From: Streptomyces hiroshimensis
Lineage (GTDB): Bacteria; Actinomycetota; Actinomycetes; Streptomycetales; Streptomycetaceae
Direction of reading: 5' to 3'
Assembly (NCBI RefSeq): GCF_014650335.1
Contig: NZ_BMUT01000001.1
Span: 487,037-551,036 of the forward strand
DNA length: 64,000 bases
The notes beneath the pieces are model-generated. The model saw only the letters and a program-made list of their open reading frames with translations. It did no database searches and was not told where the DNA came from. The translations under genes and the position numbers were made by a program. Of the stretch, positions 35,386-43,379 are shown piece after piece. Numbering within the stretch: the stretch's first letter is position 1; each line of letters opens with the position of its first letter.

Positions 35386-35630
35386 CGGGCCTCCGGCTCG
35401 GTGTCCGGCGCGGTGCCCGGGAGGAGGCCCGGGGCCCGGCCTGCGCCTGAGGCGGAGGCCGGGGCGGGCGGCGGAGGGCCGGATGCGTGGGTGGCCCCCG
35501 GAAGCTGGAGGGGCCCGCGATCCCCCGTATGTTTCGCGGGCCCGGTACGAAGTCTCCGCCCGCGGGCCCCCGACTCGCCATCGTCCGGGCGTGGTTCAGA
35601 GGAAAAATTGAGCTTGGCGGTGCGGACGGC

Positions 35631-36377
35631 TCACACGGGCCCGCGCTCGACGAGCTCGTCGGCCGGGCGGTTGAGCGGCTGCGGAGTGCCGGTGAGGTCC
35701 ATGACGAACAACGGAACGTGCAGGTCGTCCGCCCGGGAGCGGGCCTCGCGCGCATAGCCGGCGAGGGAGAAGAAGACGCCGGCCGCGGAGTCCACCAGTC
35801 CGTGCAGCCACAGGCACTCGACCGCCCGCAGCGAGGTGGGCACGGTGGACGGGTCGACCCGGGCGACGAGGCGGCCCGCGCGCAGGTCGACGCCGGCCGC
35901 CTCCGGATCGCCCGGCCGGGTGACCTCCGGGCAGCCGAGCCACGTCAGATAGCGCTCGGCGGCGGCCAGCGCATCGTCGGCCGTACGGATGGCGACCGGC
36001 CGGAAGGCGGGGCGCTGCACCGCGGCGGGCCGCTCCCCGTCCCCGGAGCCGTCCTCCCCCGGACCTCCCTCCCCGGGAGCGGGCGCGGGTGCGGGCGGGG
36101 GTACGGGCGGGGGTGCGGGCGAACGGACGGGCAGGCGCACCACCGTGCCGCAGGAGCAGCCGAACTCCGGCCGCGGCCACTGATCCTGGCGGTCGCAGGC
36201 GGGGCAGCGGACGGCCACCCACGCGTCGCGCCAGGTGCGGTGCGCCAATAACTCGGGGGAGGCGTCCGCCAGCACCGGCAGCGTGAGCGGCGCACCGCAC
36301 GCACAGGGGAAGGTGGGCGGGGTGAAGGAATGCTCGCGACGGCACGTCGGGCAGTGAACCGGCACGCTCTTGGCCAT
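35631..36377 (-). CDS. zinc-ribbon protein with a restriction-endonuclease-like C-terminus
   Basis: The N-terminus holds several Cys pairs (HCPTCRREH, PCACGAP, CPACDRQD, GCSCGT), enough for two zinc ribbons. A Pro-rich linker follows, then a domain (RYLTWLGCPEV... AGVDLRAGRLVARVD... FFSLAGYAREARSRADDLHVPLFVMDLTG) whose layout resembles Mrr-type nuclease folds. The usual Q-x-K core reads ARVD and may be inactive. ATG 36377 is preferred for the GGAG six bases upstream; 36422 is an alternative. Confidence 0.6.
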   Translation of the reverse strand: MAKSVPVHCPTCRREHSFTPPTFPCACGAPLTLPVLADASPELLAHRTWRDAWVAVRCPACDRQDQWPRPEFGCSCGTVVRLPVRSPAPPPVPPPAPAPAPGEGGPGEDGSGDGERPAAVQRPAFRPVAIRTADDALAAAERYLTWLGCPEVTRPGDPEAAGVDLRAGRLVARVDPSTVPTSLRAVECLWLHGLVDSAAGVFFSLAGYAREARSRADDLHVPLFVMDLTGTPQPLNRPADELVERGPV

Positions 36378-36545
36378 ATTCGGCTCCAGCAACGGGTCCG
36401 TGAGGTATGCGTACGGGCCCATCGTCCACGATGAGGGCGCGCCGGGGGAGCGAATGCGGAAGCGGGCGGCTGCGCCCTCCGTGCGCCGCGCGGCGCCGAG
36501 GGGCGCGAGGGCGCACGCGCCCGTCGTGCGCTAGCGCTCAGGTAC

Positions 36546-36616
36546 GGGTTCTACGGTTCTACGAGTTCTGTGGGTTCGACGGGTTCGACGGGTTCGACGG
36601 GTTCTACGGGTTCGCT
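36546..36616 (-). repeat. 9-bp coding repeat at the gcl 3' end
   Basis: Units of the type GGGTTCGAC (four clean plus diverged copies) encode a run of Val-Glu-Pro at the Gcl C-terminus, an addition not seen in E. coli Gcl. Confidence 0.75.
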
Positions 36617-38359
36617 CTCGCGGACCGCGTCGATGTCCGGGCCGTGCGGGGTGTCCGCCTCGCGCTCGATCATGATCTCCACCAGGACGGGGCGGGAGGT
36701 TGCGGCGGCCTCCTTGCGCGCCCACTCGATCGCCGGCCGGATCTCCGCGGGGTCCGCCACCCGCCGCCCCGAACAGCCGTAAGCCTCCATCAGCTTGACG
36801 TGGTCCGTGCCCGTCTCGTCGTAGTGGATGTCCACCTGGTAGTTCATGCCGTAGCCGGCGGAGGCCTGGCGGATCAGGCCCAAGTAGGCGTTGTTCAGCA
36901 TGATCAGCACGAACGGGACGTCGTACTGGGCCGCCACGGCGAGCTCCTCCACCGTGAACTGGAAGCCGTAGTCGCCGACCACGCCGACGACCTCCTCCGC
37001 GCCCCTGCCCATGCCCTGCAGCGCCTTCTTGACGCCGATCGCGGCCGGCACCTCCCAGCCGAGCGGGCCCGCCTGCCCGCAGACCTGGTAGTGGCGCGGC
37101 CGGTGGGCCTTCTGATGCTGACCGCCCCAGATCTGGTACAGGCCGATGGCCGTGACGAACCACGTGTCCTCGCCGAAGATCTCGTTGATCTCCTTGTAGA
37201 CGCGCGGTGCCTTCACGGGGACGGCGGTGAAGTCCTCGCGGCGCGTGAGTGTGCGCTTCAGCTCCCGGCAGCGCGCGGCCCAGGCGGTGCGCTGTGCGCG
37301 GTGCCCGGCACCGACGTGTCCGGCACCGACTTGTCCGGTACCGGCCCTTCGGCGGGCCTTCGCGGCGGCGAGCAGGGCGGTGAGGAACAGCTTCGCGTCG
37401 GAGACGACGCCCAGGTCCGGCTCGAAGACCCTGCCGAGCTGGGAGGGGTCGATGTCGACGTGGACGAAGGCCCGCCGCCCCCGGTAGACGGACAGGTCCG
37501 CGCCCGTGTGCCGGTCGCCGAAGCGGGCGCCGACGGCCAGGACGAAGTCCGACTCCAGGAACGAGGCGTTGGCGTACCGCTGCGAGGTCTGGATGCCGGT
37601 GGTGCCCATGTGGAGCGGGTGGTCGTCCTCGACGGCTCCCTTGCCCATGAGCGTCACCTGGAACGGCACCCCCAGGTGCTCCACCAGCTCCCGCAGTTCG
37701 CCCGCCGCGCCGGAGAGGATCACCCCGCCGCCGGCCAGGACGAGCGGCCGCTCGGCGGCCAGGAGCAGGTCGAGCGCGGCCTCCACGCGCGGCGGGTGCG
37801 GCGCGACGACGGGCACCGGCAGACGGGTGTCCAGCGCCGGGTCGTAGCGGATCTCGCGGCGGGCGACGTCGACGGGGATGTCGATCAGTACGGGCCCGGG
37901 GCGCCCCTCGCGTGCGGTGCGGAACGCCTCCCGGAACGCCCACGGGATCTGCGCCGCCTCCTTGATCTGCACGGCCCGCTTGGTGACCGGCCGGACGATC
38001 TCCACGATGTCGACGGCCTGGAACGCCTCCTGGTGGAGCTTGGCGGAGACCGCCTGCCCGGTGATGCACACCATCGGGACGGAGTCGGCGAACGCGGTGT
38101 ACAAGCCGGTGACGAAGTTGGTGCCGCCCGGGCCCGAGGTGGCGATGGCGACGCCGGGCCTGCCGTTGGTCCGCGCCCAGCCGTCGGCCATGTGCGTGGC
38201 CCCGGCCTCGTGACGGACGATCAGGTGCTCGATGCCGCCCACGGCTTCGAGCGCCTGGTACAGCGGCAGAATCGCGGCGCCAGGGCAGCCGAAGGCGACG
38301 TCCACGCCCTCGTCCTTGAGGATGTGGACGGCGGCGTGCATGGCGGGCATCGTCGTCAT
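36551..38359 (-). CDS. gcl: glyoxylate carboligase homologue with Glu at position 51
   Basis: A 602-aa TPP enzyme that aligns along its length with E. coli Gcl (AFGxPGAAI, LHQEAFQAVDI, RHTGADL, CGQAGPLGW, VGDYGFQFTVEELAV, NNAYLGLIRQ). Gcl condenses two glyoxylates to tartronate semialdehyde plus CO2. Residue 51, a diagnostic Val in the E. coli enzyme, reads Glu here (RHEAGATHMADG). A GAGH repeat insert lies mid-protein and a VEP repeat at the C-terminus. The ATG overlaps the glxR stop (ATGA). With hyi and glxR it forms the glycerate pathway operon. Confidence 0.85.
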   Translation of the reverse strand: MTTMPAMHAAVHILKDEGVDVAFGCPGAAILPLYQALEAVGGIEHLIVRHEAGATHMADGWARTNGRPGVAIATSGPGGTNFVTGLYTAFADSVPMVCITGQAVSAKLHQEAFQAVDIVEIVRPVTKRAVQIKEAAQIPWAFREAFRTAREGRPGPVLIDIPVDVARREIRYDPALDTRLPVPVVAPHPPRVEAALDLLLAAERPLVLAGGGVILSGAAGELRELVEHLGVPFQVTLMGKGAVEDDHPLHMGTTGIQTSQRYANASFLESDFVLAVGARFGDRHTGADLSVYRGRRAFVHVDIDPSQLGRVFEPDLGVVSDAKLFLTALLAAAKARRRAGTGQVGAGHVGAGHRAQRTAWAARCRELKRTLTRREDFTAVPVKAPRVYKEINEIFGEDTWFVTAIGLYQIWGGQHQKAHRPRHYQVCGQAGPLGWEVPAAIGVKKALQGMGRGAEEVVGVVGDYGFQFTVEELAVAAQYDVPFVLIMLNNAYLGLIRQASAGYGMNYQVDIHYDETGTDHVKLMEAYGCSGRRVADPAEIRPAIEWARKEAAATSRPVLVEIMIEREADTPHGPDIDAVRESEPVEPVEPVEPVEPTELVEP

Positions 38360-39324
38360 CGCCGCGCCCTCCCGGCCCTGGCCCCGGCTCCGGCCTTGTC
38401 CCCGGCTCCGGAGGGCCGCTCGATGCCCGAGAGCCGCTCGACGCCGCGCAGCAGCGCCGAGTGGTCGAGCCCGCCGTCGCCCTGGGCGCGCGCCGCGGCG
38501 ACCAGGCTCGCCACGAGGGCGCCCACCGGGACGGCGGCGCCGACCGCGCGGGCGGCGTCCGTGACGATGCCCATGTCCTTGTGGTGCAGATCGATCCGGA
38601 AGCCCGGGGGATAGTGCCGGGAGAGGAAGTTGTGCCGTTTGCGGCTGAGCACGGCGGAGCCGGCGAGCCCGCCGCCGAGTACGTCCAGCGCGGCCTCCAG
38701 GTTCACGCCGGACTTCTCCAGGAAGACCACGGCCTCGGCGCACGCCTGGATGTTCGCGGCCACGATCAGCTGGTTGGCGGCCTTGACGGTCTGTCCCGCC
38801 CCGTGGGGGCCGCACAGCACGACCGTCGTGCCGAGGGCCCGGAAGAGCGGCAGGGCCCGCTCGAAGTCGGCCTGCTCCCCGCCGGCCATGATCGACAGCA
38901 CGCCCTCGACGGCCCCGGCCTCGCCGCCGGAGACGGGCGCGTCCAGGACGCGGATGCCCTTGCGGGCGGCCGCCTCCGCGAGTCCGACGGAGGTCCGGGG
39001 AGTGACGGACGACATGTCGATGAACAGGGTGCCGGGCGCGGCGTGGGCGAGGACGCCGTCCGCGCCGTGCGCCACGGCTTCCACCTCCGGTGAGGCGGGG
39101 AGCATGGTGACGACGACGTCGGCGCCGCGGACGGCCGCCGCGACGGAAGGGGCGGGCGTGCCGCCCGCGGCCGCCAGCCGGTCGAGGCCGGCCTGTTCGA
39201 GGGTGTGACCGGTGACGGCGTACCCGGCCTTGAGCAGGTTCGAGGCCATGGGCAACCCCATGATCCCGAGACCGATCCACGCGATGCGGGGAAGGGGCGG
39301 GGCAGGGGGCGGAAGAGGGGACAT
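38356..39324 (-). CDS. glxR: 2-hydroxy-3-oxopropionate (tartronate semialdehyde) reductase
   Basis: A 322-aa beta-hydroxyacid dehydrogenase. Rossmann motif IAWIGLGIMGLPMASNLLKAG at the N-terminus, substrate-binding DAPVSGGEAGA and the catalytic Lys in GAGQTVKAANQ are present. It reduces tartronate semialdehyde to glycerate with NAD(P)H. ATG 39324 has AAGGA seven bases upstream; the next longer start is weaker. The C-terminus carries an extra Gly/Ala/Arg-rich tail. It lies between hyi and gcl. Confidence 0.9.
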   Translation of the reverse strand: MSPLPPPAPPLPRIAWIGLGIMGLPMASNLLKAGYAVTGHTLEQAGLDRLAAAGGTPAPSVAAAVRGADVVVTMLPASPEVEAVAHGADGVLAHAAPGTLFIDMSSVTPRTSVGLAEAAARKGIRVLDAPVSGGEAGAVEGVLSIMAGGEQADFERALPLFRALGTTVVLCGPHGAGQTVKAANQLIVAANIQACAEAVVFLEKSGVNLEAALDVLGGGLAGSAVLSRKRHNFLSRHYPPGFRIDLHHKDMGIVTDAARAVGAAVPVGALVASLVAAARAQGDGGLDHSALLRGVERLSGIERPSGAGDKAGAGARAGRARR

Positions 39325-39676
39325 CGGGGATCCTTTCACTCGAACGAGGCTGATTCCTCAGGGCGCAAGGGACCAAGACGGGATGGAAGCCCCGAACCCG
39401 TCAGGGCCCTGCCTACGCCGGTGCGTCCTGCTCGGTGCCGGGTACTTCGCCGGGGTGCTGCATCCGCCGGGGCGCCTTTTCCGGGTCCGGGCACTTCCTT
39501 CCGCCGCGACGGCGGGAAACCCCGACGGTGGATTCCGGCGGTGCCGAACGAGCTCTCCCGGTCGGGCTCGTCACGCCACGGCCTACGCCGGGGCGTCCTG
39601 CCCGGGCCCGGGCACTTCCTTCCGCCGCTACGGCGAGAAACCCCCACCGCGGATCCCGGCGGTGCCGGACCCGCCG
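39325..39676. other. spacer between hyi and glxR with repeat-family sequence
   Basis: There is no gene. The sequence contains two copies of a GGCACTTCCTTCCGCCGC unit (about 39497 and 39617), each with a CCGCCG/CGGCGG hairpin and a GGCGGTGCCG end. The same core recurs at 45.84 kb and in the 51.8-52.7 kb array. Confidence 0.5.
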
Positions 39677-40504
39677 TCAGTGCAACCCCTCCATCCAGCC
39701 GAAGGCACCCCCGCTGGGCCCGGACGGGCGGTACTCCAGTCCCACCCACCCGCCGTACCCGGCCTGTTCGAGCCGCTTGAGCAGCGCGGGGACGTCCAAC
39801 GTCCCCGTGCCCGGTTCGCCCCGCCCCGGCGCGTCCGCCAGCTGGACGTGGCCCGTGTGCGTACCCCCGTAGGCGGACACGACCGCGGCCGGGTCCTCGC
39901 CTGCCATCGCCGCGTGGTAGAGGTCCATCAGGTACCTGGCGTTGCCGAGCCCGGAGGCCTCGTTGACGCGGTCCGCCAGCTCCACGGCGCGCGCCGAGCG
40001 GGTGACCGGGTACGCGGGGGATTCCACGGGGTTGAGTGCCTCGATCAGGAGCGTCGCACCCACCCGGCCCGCCGCCCGCGCGGCCAGCACGAGGTTCTCC
40101 AGGGCGAGCGCGTCCTGTTCCCCGGGCCCGGCGCCCGCGACGCGGTTGCCGTACAGGGCGTTGAGCGCCGTGCACCCCACCGAGGCCGCGAAGTCCGCCG
40201 CGACGGCGGCGTTGGCGCGGAAGCGGCCGGATTCCGCCCCCGGAAGCGAGAGCGCTCCCCGGTCGGGCCCGGGCAGCCGCCCGGCGTAGAAGTTCAGGCA
40301 GACCAGTTGCGTACCGGCGTCCTCCAGCGCCCCGCGCAGCGCGTCGAGTTCGCGGGCCTCCGGCGTGGGCGTCGCGGGCCAGGGCCACCACAGCTCGACG
40401 GCGCGGAAGCCTGCCGCGGCAGCGGCCGCCGGCCGCTCCAGGAGCGGCAGTTCGGTGAACAGCATCGAGAGATTGACGGCGAAGCGGTGCCGGGGAGGGG
40501 GCAT
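39677..40504 (-). CDS. hyi: hydroxypyruvate isomerase
   Basis: A 275-aa TIM-barrel sugar-phosphate-isomerase-type enzyme with FAVNLSMLFTELPLLER at the N-terminus, LIEALNP, YLMDLYHAAMAGED and HVQLADAPGRGEPGTGTLD, all typical of Hyi. It interconverts hydroxypyruvate and tartronate semialdehyde. ATG 40504 has AGGAGG eight bases upstream. It is the first gene of the hyi-glxR-gcl operon. TTCC-N7-GGAA and a larger TTCCGTA/TACGGAA inverted repeat lie just upstream. Confidence 0.9.
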   Translation of the reverse strand: MPPPRHRFAVNLSMLFTELPLLERPAAAAAAGFRAVELWWPWPATPTPEARELDALRGALEDAGTQLVCLNFYAGRLPGPDRGALSLPGAESGRFRANAAVAADFAASVGCTALNALYGNRVAGAGPGEQDALALENLVLAARAAGRVGATLLIEALNPVESPAYPVTRSARAVELADRVNEASGLGNARYLMDLYHAAMAGEDPAAVVSAYGGTHTGHVQLADAPGRGEPGTGTLDVPALLKRLEQAGYGGWVGLEYRPSGPSGGAFGWMEGLH

Positions 40505-40517
40505 CCCGCCCACCTCC

Positions 40518-40553
40518 TTCCGTATCGCGGAAATGGAATTCTGCTTTACGGAA
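40518..40553. promoter_or_regulatory. candidate operator of the hyi-glxR-gcl operon
   Basis: TTCC-N7-GGAA (40518-40532) is nested in a larger inverted pair, TTCCGTA (40518-40524) and TACGGAA (40547-40553). It lies right at the hyi ribosome site, suited to repression. A TTCC-N7-GGAA site also precedes aceB. Confidence 0.5.
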
Positions 40554-40600
40554 TCCTGCTGTCGTTCCCGCCCCCTGTCAAGGCGGGTAGGTTGGCCACC

Positions 40601-40855
40601 GTGCGATTGCGAGTGGAGTTCACGACCGAACCGTTCGACCTCGACCGGGTGCCGCCCCACGCCGAGGCCGCCCGGGAGGCCCTGCAGGGCGCCGGCCTCG
40701 ACGCCGTGGACGTCGGCCCCTTCGGGAACACCGCGGAGGGCGGCGGCTCCGCCGTCCTCGCCGCCGTCCAGCAGGTGTTGAACACCTCGCTGCAGGCCGG
40801 CGCCACCCGGGTGTCGCTGCAGGTCAGCGTGGTCGACGAGGAGGGGGCGCCGTGA
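40601..40855 (+). CDS. thiamine-binding (YqgV/MTH1187-like) protein
   Basis: An 84-aa protein, VRLRVEFTTEPFDL... GLDAVDVGPFGNTAEG... ATRVSLQVSVV, matching the small DUF77/thiamine-binding family. Such proteins bind thiamine or its relatives as oligomers and may act as sensors. That is notable beside a TPP-dependent carboligase, but the link is inference. The GTG at 40601 has no strong ribosome site. The TGA overlaps the next GTG. Confidence 0.7.
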   Translation: MRLRVEFTTEPFDLDRVPPHAEAAREALQGAGLDAVDVGPFGNTAEGGGSAVLAAVQQVLNTSLQAGATRVSLQVSVVDEEGAP

Positions 40856-41235
40856 CCGGGGAGGCGGCCGCGCACCCGCTCCGCGCGGCGGTCGCGCCGC
40901 TGGTCGACGCCATGGGCGGGGAGATGGTCGAGCCCGAACAGGCCGCGGCCGACGACGTGATGCTGTCCTGGGAGGGCCGCGAGGTCGTCGCCGTACGCCT
41001 GCCGCGCCTGTCGGCCTCGCTCGACCACATCCTGGCCGACCTGGAGCGCCGCCACGGCAGACCCCTGGCCGAACTCGACCGCAGGACCAAGCAGTCGGTG
41101 GTGCGCACGCTGGAGGAGCGCGGCGCCTTCTCCTTGCGGCACGGCGTGGAGACCGTCGCCGCGGCGCTCGGCGTCAGCCGCTTCACGGTCTACAACTACC
41201 TGAACCGCGAGGCCGGTTCCGGGGCCTCCCGCTAG
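40852..41235 (+). CDS. helix-turn-helix regulator (Fis-type C-terminus)
   Basis: A 127-aa protein with an N-terminal ~75-residue domain (VMLSWEGREVVAVRLPRLSASLDHILADLE) and a C-terminal HTH (VETVAAALGVSRFTVYNYLNRE). The GTG overlaps the stop of the thiamine-binding gene (GTGA), so the pair is co-expressed. It is divergent from the hyi operon. It may control glyoxylate or thiamine-related genes nearby; the target is not proven. Confidence 0.7.
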   Translation: MTGEAAAHPLRAAVAPLVDAMGGEMVEPEQAAADDVMLSWEGREVVAVRLPRLSASLDHILADLERRHGRPLAELDRRTKQSVVRTLEERGAFSLRHGVETVAAALGVSRFTVYNYLNREAGSGASR

Positions 41236-41349
41236 GGCCGCCGACCTGGCGGGACCCCCTGCGAGCCCACCCGCGGGACCGCCCGCGGCCGCCGCCCGTA
41301 CCCGCCGGTACGGTAGGAACTCCCTGAGGCCCCGAGGGAGGTCCGAGCC

Positions 41350-42288
41350 GTGTCCCCCGACGCCACGTGGAGCATCGGAGAGCTCGCCGAGCGCGCGGGC
41401 GTCACCGTCAAGGCCGTCCGCTTCTACTCCGACCGCGGCCTGCTGCCCGAGGCCGGCCGCAGCGGCGGCGGCCACCGCCGGTACGGCCCCGAGGCGCTCG
41501 ACCGGCTCCGCCTGATCCGCTCCCTGCGCACGCTCGACGTGCCGGTCCCTGACGTCGGCCGGGTCCTGGAGCGGGACGACGCGCTGGAGGACGTCGTCGC
41601 GGGCAGGCTGCGGGAGATCGGCTCGCAGTTGACGGCCCTGCGCTGGCGGGACGCCGCCCTCCGGCTGCTCCAGGACTGCACCCCGGCGGAGCGCGCCGAG
41701 CGGCTGGGCCTGATCGGCGCCGTGTCCACCCCGCCCAGTACGGCGGCCCTCGCGAGCTTCTGGCGGCGCTGGCTGCCCCCGCGGCTCCCGGCCCGGCTGG
41801 TCTCCGCGATCGTCGAGGAGGCGGTGCCGCAGCCGCCCGACGACCCGACTCCGGCCCAGGTCCTCGCCTTCGCCCGGCTGCACGCCTTCACTTCCGGTCC
41901 CTGCACGGGCGAGGACCGCGACCGCGGTCAGCCCGAGGTCCACCGGCCCGGCAAGGACTACCGCCCCGCCGTGCTCTACGACGGTCTCCGCGAGGCCTTC
42001 GCGCTGGCGGCGCCGGACCTGCGGGCGCTGCGGCCGCCGCACCCGGGCGAGGCGCTCGACTGCTTCGTCTCCGCCCACGCCCGCGCCCGCGGCGTACGGG
42101 ACACCGCCGCCTTCCGCCGCCGGCTCGGCGTCCAACTCGCCGCGGAACCCCGCATCGACCACTACTGGGAGCTCGTCGCCGAACTGACCTCGCCGCCGTC
42201 CGGCCCGCCGGAGCCGACCCCCGGCGCCGCGCACGACTGGCTGTGCGCCGCTCTGGACGCCTCGGCCCCTTCGGCTGCCCGGTCCTGA
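41350..42288 (+). CDS. MerR-family regulator
   Basis: A 312-aa protein. MerR winged helix at residues 5-70 (WSIGELAERAGVTVKAVRFYSDRGLLPEAGRSGGGHRRYG), then a long C-terminal effector domain of ~200 residues with few cysteines, suggesting an organic-ligand or undefined sensor rather than a metal sensor. GTG 41350 has GGGAGG eight bases upstream. It precedes the uric acid genes by about 115 bp on the same strand. It may regulate them, though the spacer contains its own operator-like site. Confidence 0.8.
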   Translation: MSPDATWSIGELAERAGVTVKAVRFYSDRGLLPEAGRSGGGHRRYGPEALDRLRLIRSLRTLDVPVPDVGRVLERDDALEDVVAGRLREIGSQLTALRWRDAALRLLQDCTPAERAERLGLIGAVSTPPSTAALASFWRRWLPPRLPARLVSAIVEEAVPQPPDDPTPAQVLAFARLHAFTSGPCTGEDRDRGQPEVHRPGKDYRPAVLYDGLREAFALAAPDLRALRPPHPGEALDCFVSAHARARGVRDTAAFRRRLGVQLAAEPRIDHYWELVAELTSPPSGPPEPTPGAAHDWLCAALDASAPSAARS

Positions 42289-42311
42289 CGGCGGCCGCCG
42301 GAGCCGAGTTC

Positions 42312-42328
42312 TTCAACAAACTGTTGAC
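42312..42328. promoter_or_regulatory. TTCAAC-N5-GTTGAC operator-like site before uraD
   Basis: An imperfect palindrome, one mismatch from TTCAAC-N5-GTTGAA, lies 75 bp before the uraD start. The perfect version lies before allB at 53693. Confidence 0.55.
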
Positions 42329-42402
42329 GCGGCGTTCCGTGGGGCGTTAGCTATGCGCAGCCCGACAGCCATGCGCAGCCCGTCCCCACCACGGAGGCGC
42401 CC

Positions 42403-42948
42403 GTGTCTTCGAGTTCGACTCCGGGACTCACCCGGTTCAACGCGGCCGACCCCGGCGCGGCCCGCTCCGCCCTCCACGCGATCTGCGCCGGCGGTTCCTG
42501 GGCGGAGGCGGTCCTCGGCCGGCGCCCCTATCCCACCGCCGAGGCGCTCTACGCCGCGAGCGACGCCGCGACGGCCGCGCTGACCGTGACCGGGCTGGCC
42601 GAGGCCATGGCGGCGCACCCGCCGATCGGACGCCCGAAGCCGGGCGATCCGGCCTCCGCCCGCGAGCAGCGCGGTATGGCGCAGGCCCCTCCCGGCCTCC
42701 GTGCCGAGATGCTGGAACTCAACCTGGCCTACCAGCGCAAGTTCGGGCACGTCTTCCTGATCTGCGCCACCGGCCTCGACGCCGCGCACCTGCTCGACGC
42801 GATCCGTCACCGCATCGGCAACACGCCGGAACGCGAGCGCGAGGCGGTGCGGGAGGAACTCGGCAAGATCAACCGCATCCGGCTGGCCCGGCTGCTGGAG
42901 GACCCGGCCGGCCCGTACGCCTCCGCGCAGGAAGGAGCCCGCCCATGA
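42403..42948 (+). CDS. uraD: OHCU decarboxylase
   Basis: A 181-aa enzyme that converts 2-oxo-4-hydroxy-4-carboxy-5-ureidoimidazoline to S-allantoin, the last step of urate oxidation. Conserved features are AHPPIG (catalytic His), LNLAYQRKFGHVFLICATG and the C-terminal EELGKINRIRLARLL. The GTG is preceded by GGAGG. The stop and the uraH start overlap (ATGA). Confidence 0.9.
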   Translation: MSSSSTPGLTRFNAADPGAARSALHAICAGGSWAEAVLGRRPYPTAEALYAASDAATAALTVTGLAEAMAAHPPIGRPKPGDPASAREQRGMAQAPPGLRAEMLELNLAYQRKFGHVFLICATGLDAAHLLDAIRHRIGNTPEREREAVREELGKINRIRLARLLEDPAGPYASAQEGARP

Positions 42949-43373
42949 GCGGCCCCGCACCGGACGCCACGGCGCCGGACTCCACCGCCCCGGCCGACAC
43001 CGCGCCGGACGCCACCGCATCGGTCGCCTCCGTGTCGACGCACGTCCTGGACACGGCCGCCGGCCGCCCCGCCGCGGGCGTCGCCGTCGAGCTGTCCACA
43101 CGGAGCGGCGGCGACGCCGACGGGCCCTGGTCGGTGTGCGGCTCCTCCGTGACGGACGCGGACGGGCGCTGCCGGGGACTCCCGCCGCCTCCGGAGGGTG
43201 CGACCCACGTACGGCTCCGGTTCGACGTGGGGCCGTACGCCGCCCGGGGGCCCGCCGGGCAGGGGGCGTTCTTCCCGGAGGTGGCGGTGGTCTTCGCCGT
43301 CGCTCCGGGCGAGCACCACCACGTACCGCTGCTGCTCAGTCCGTTCGGCTATTCCGTGTACCGAGGGAGCTAG
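42945..43373 (+). CDS. uraH: 5-hydroxyisourate hydrolase (transthyretin-like)
   Basis: A 142-aa protein that hydrolyses 5-hydroxyisourate to OHCU. STHVLDTAAGRPAAGV opens the transthyretin fold and the C-terminal YSVYRGS is the family signature YRGS. The N-terminal ~28 residues are a Thr/Ala/Asp-rich extension. It is coupled to uraD and followed six bases later by uricase. Confidence 0.9.
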   Translation: MSGPAPDATAPDSTAPADTAPDATASVASVSTHVLDTAAGRPAAGVAVELSTRSGGDADGPWSVCGSSVTDADGRCRGLPPPPEGATHVRLRFDVGPYAARGPAGQGAFFPEVAVVFAVAPGEHHHVPLLLSPFGYSVYRGS

Positions 43374-43379
43374 CACACG

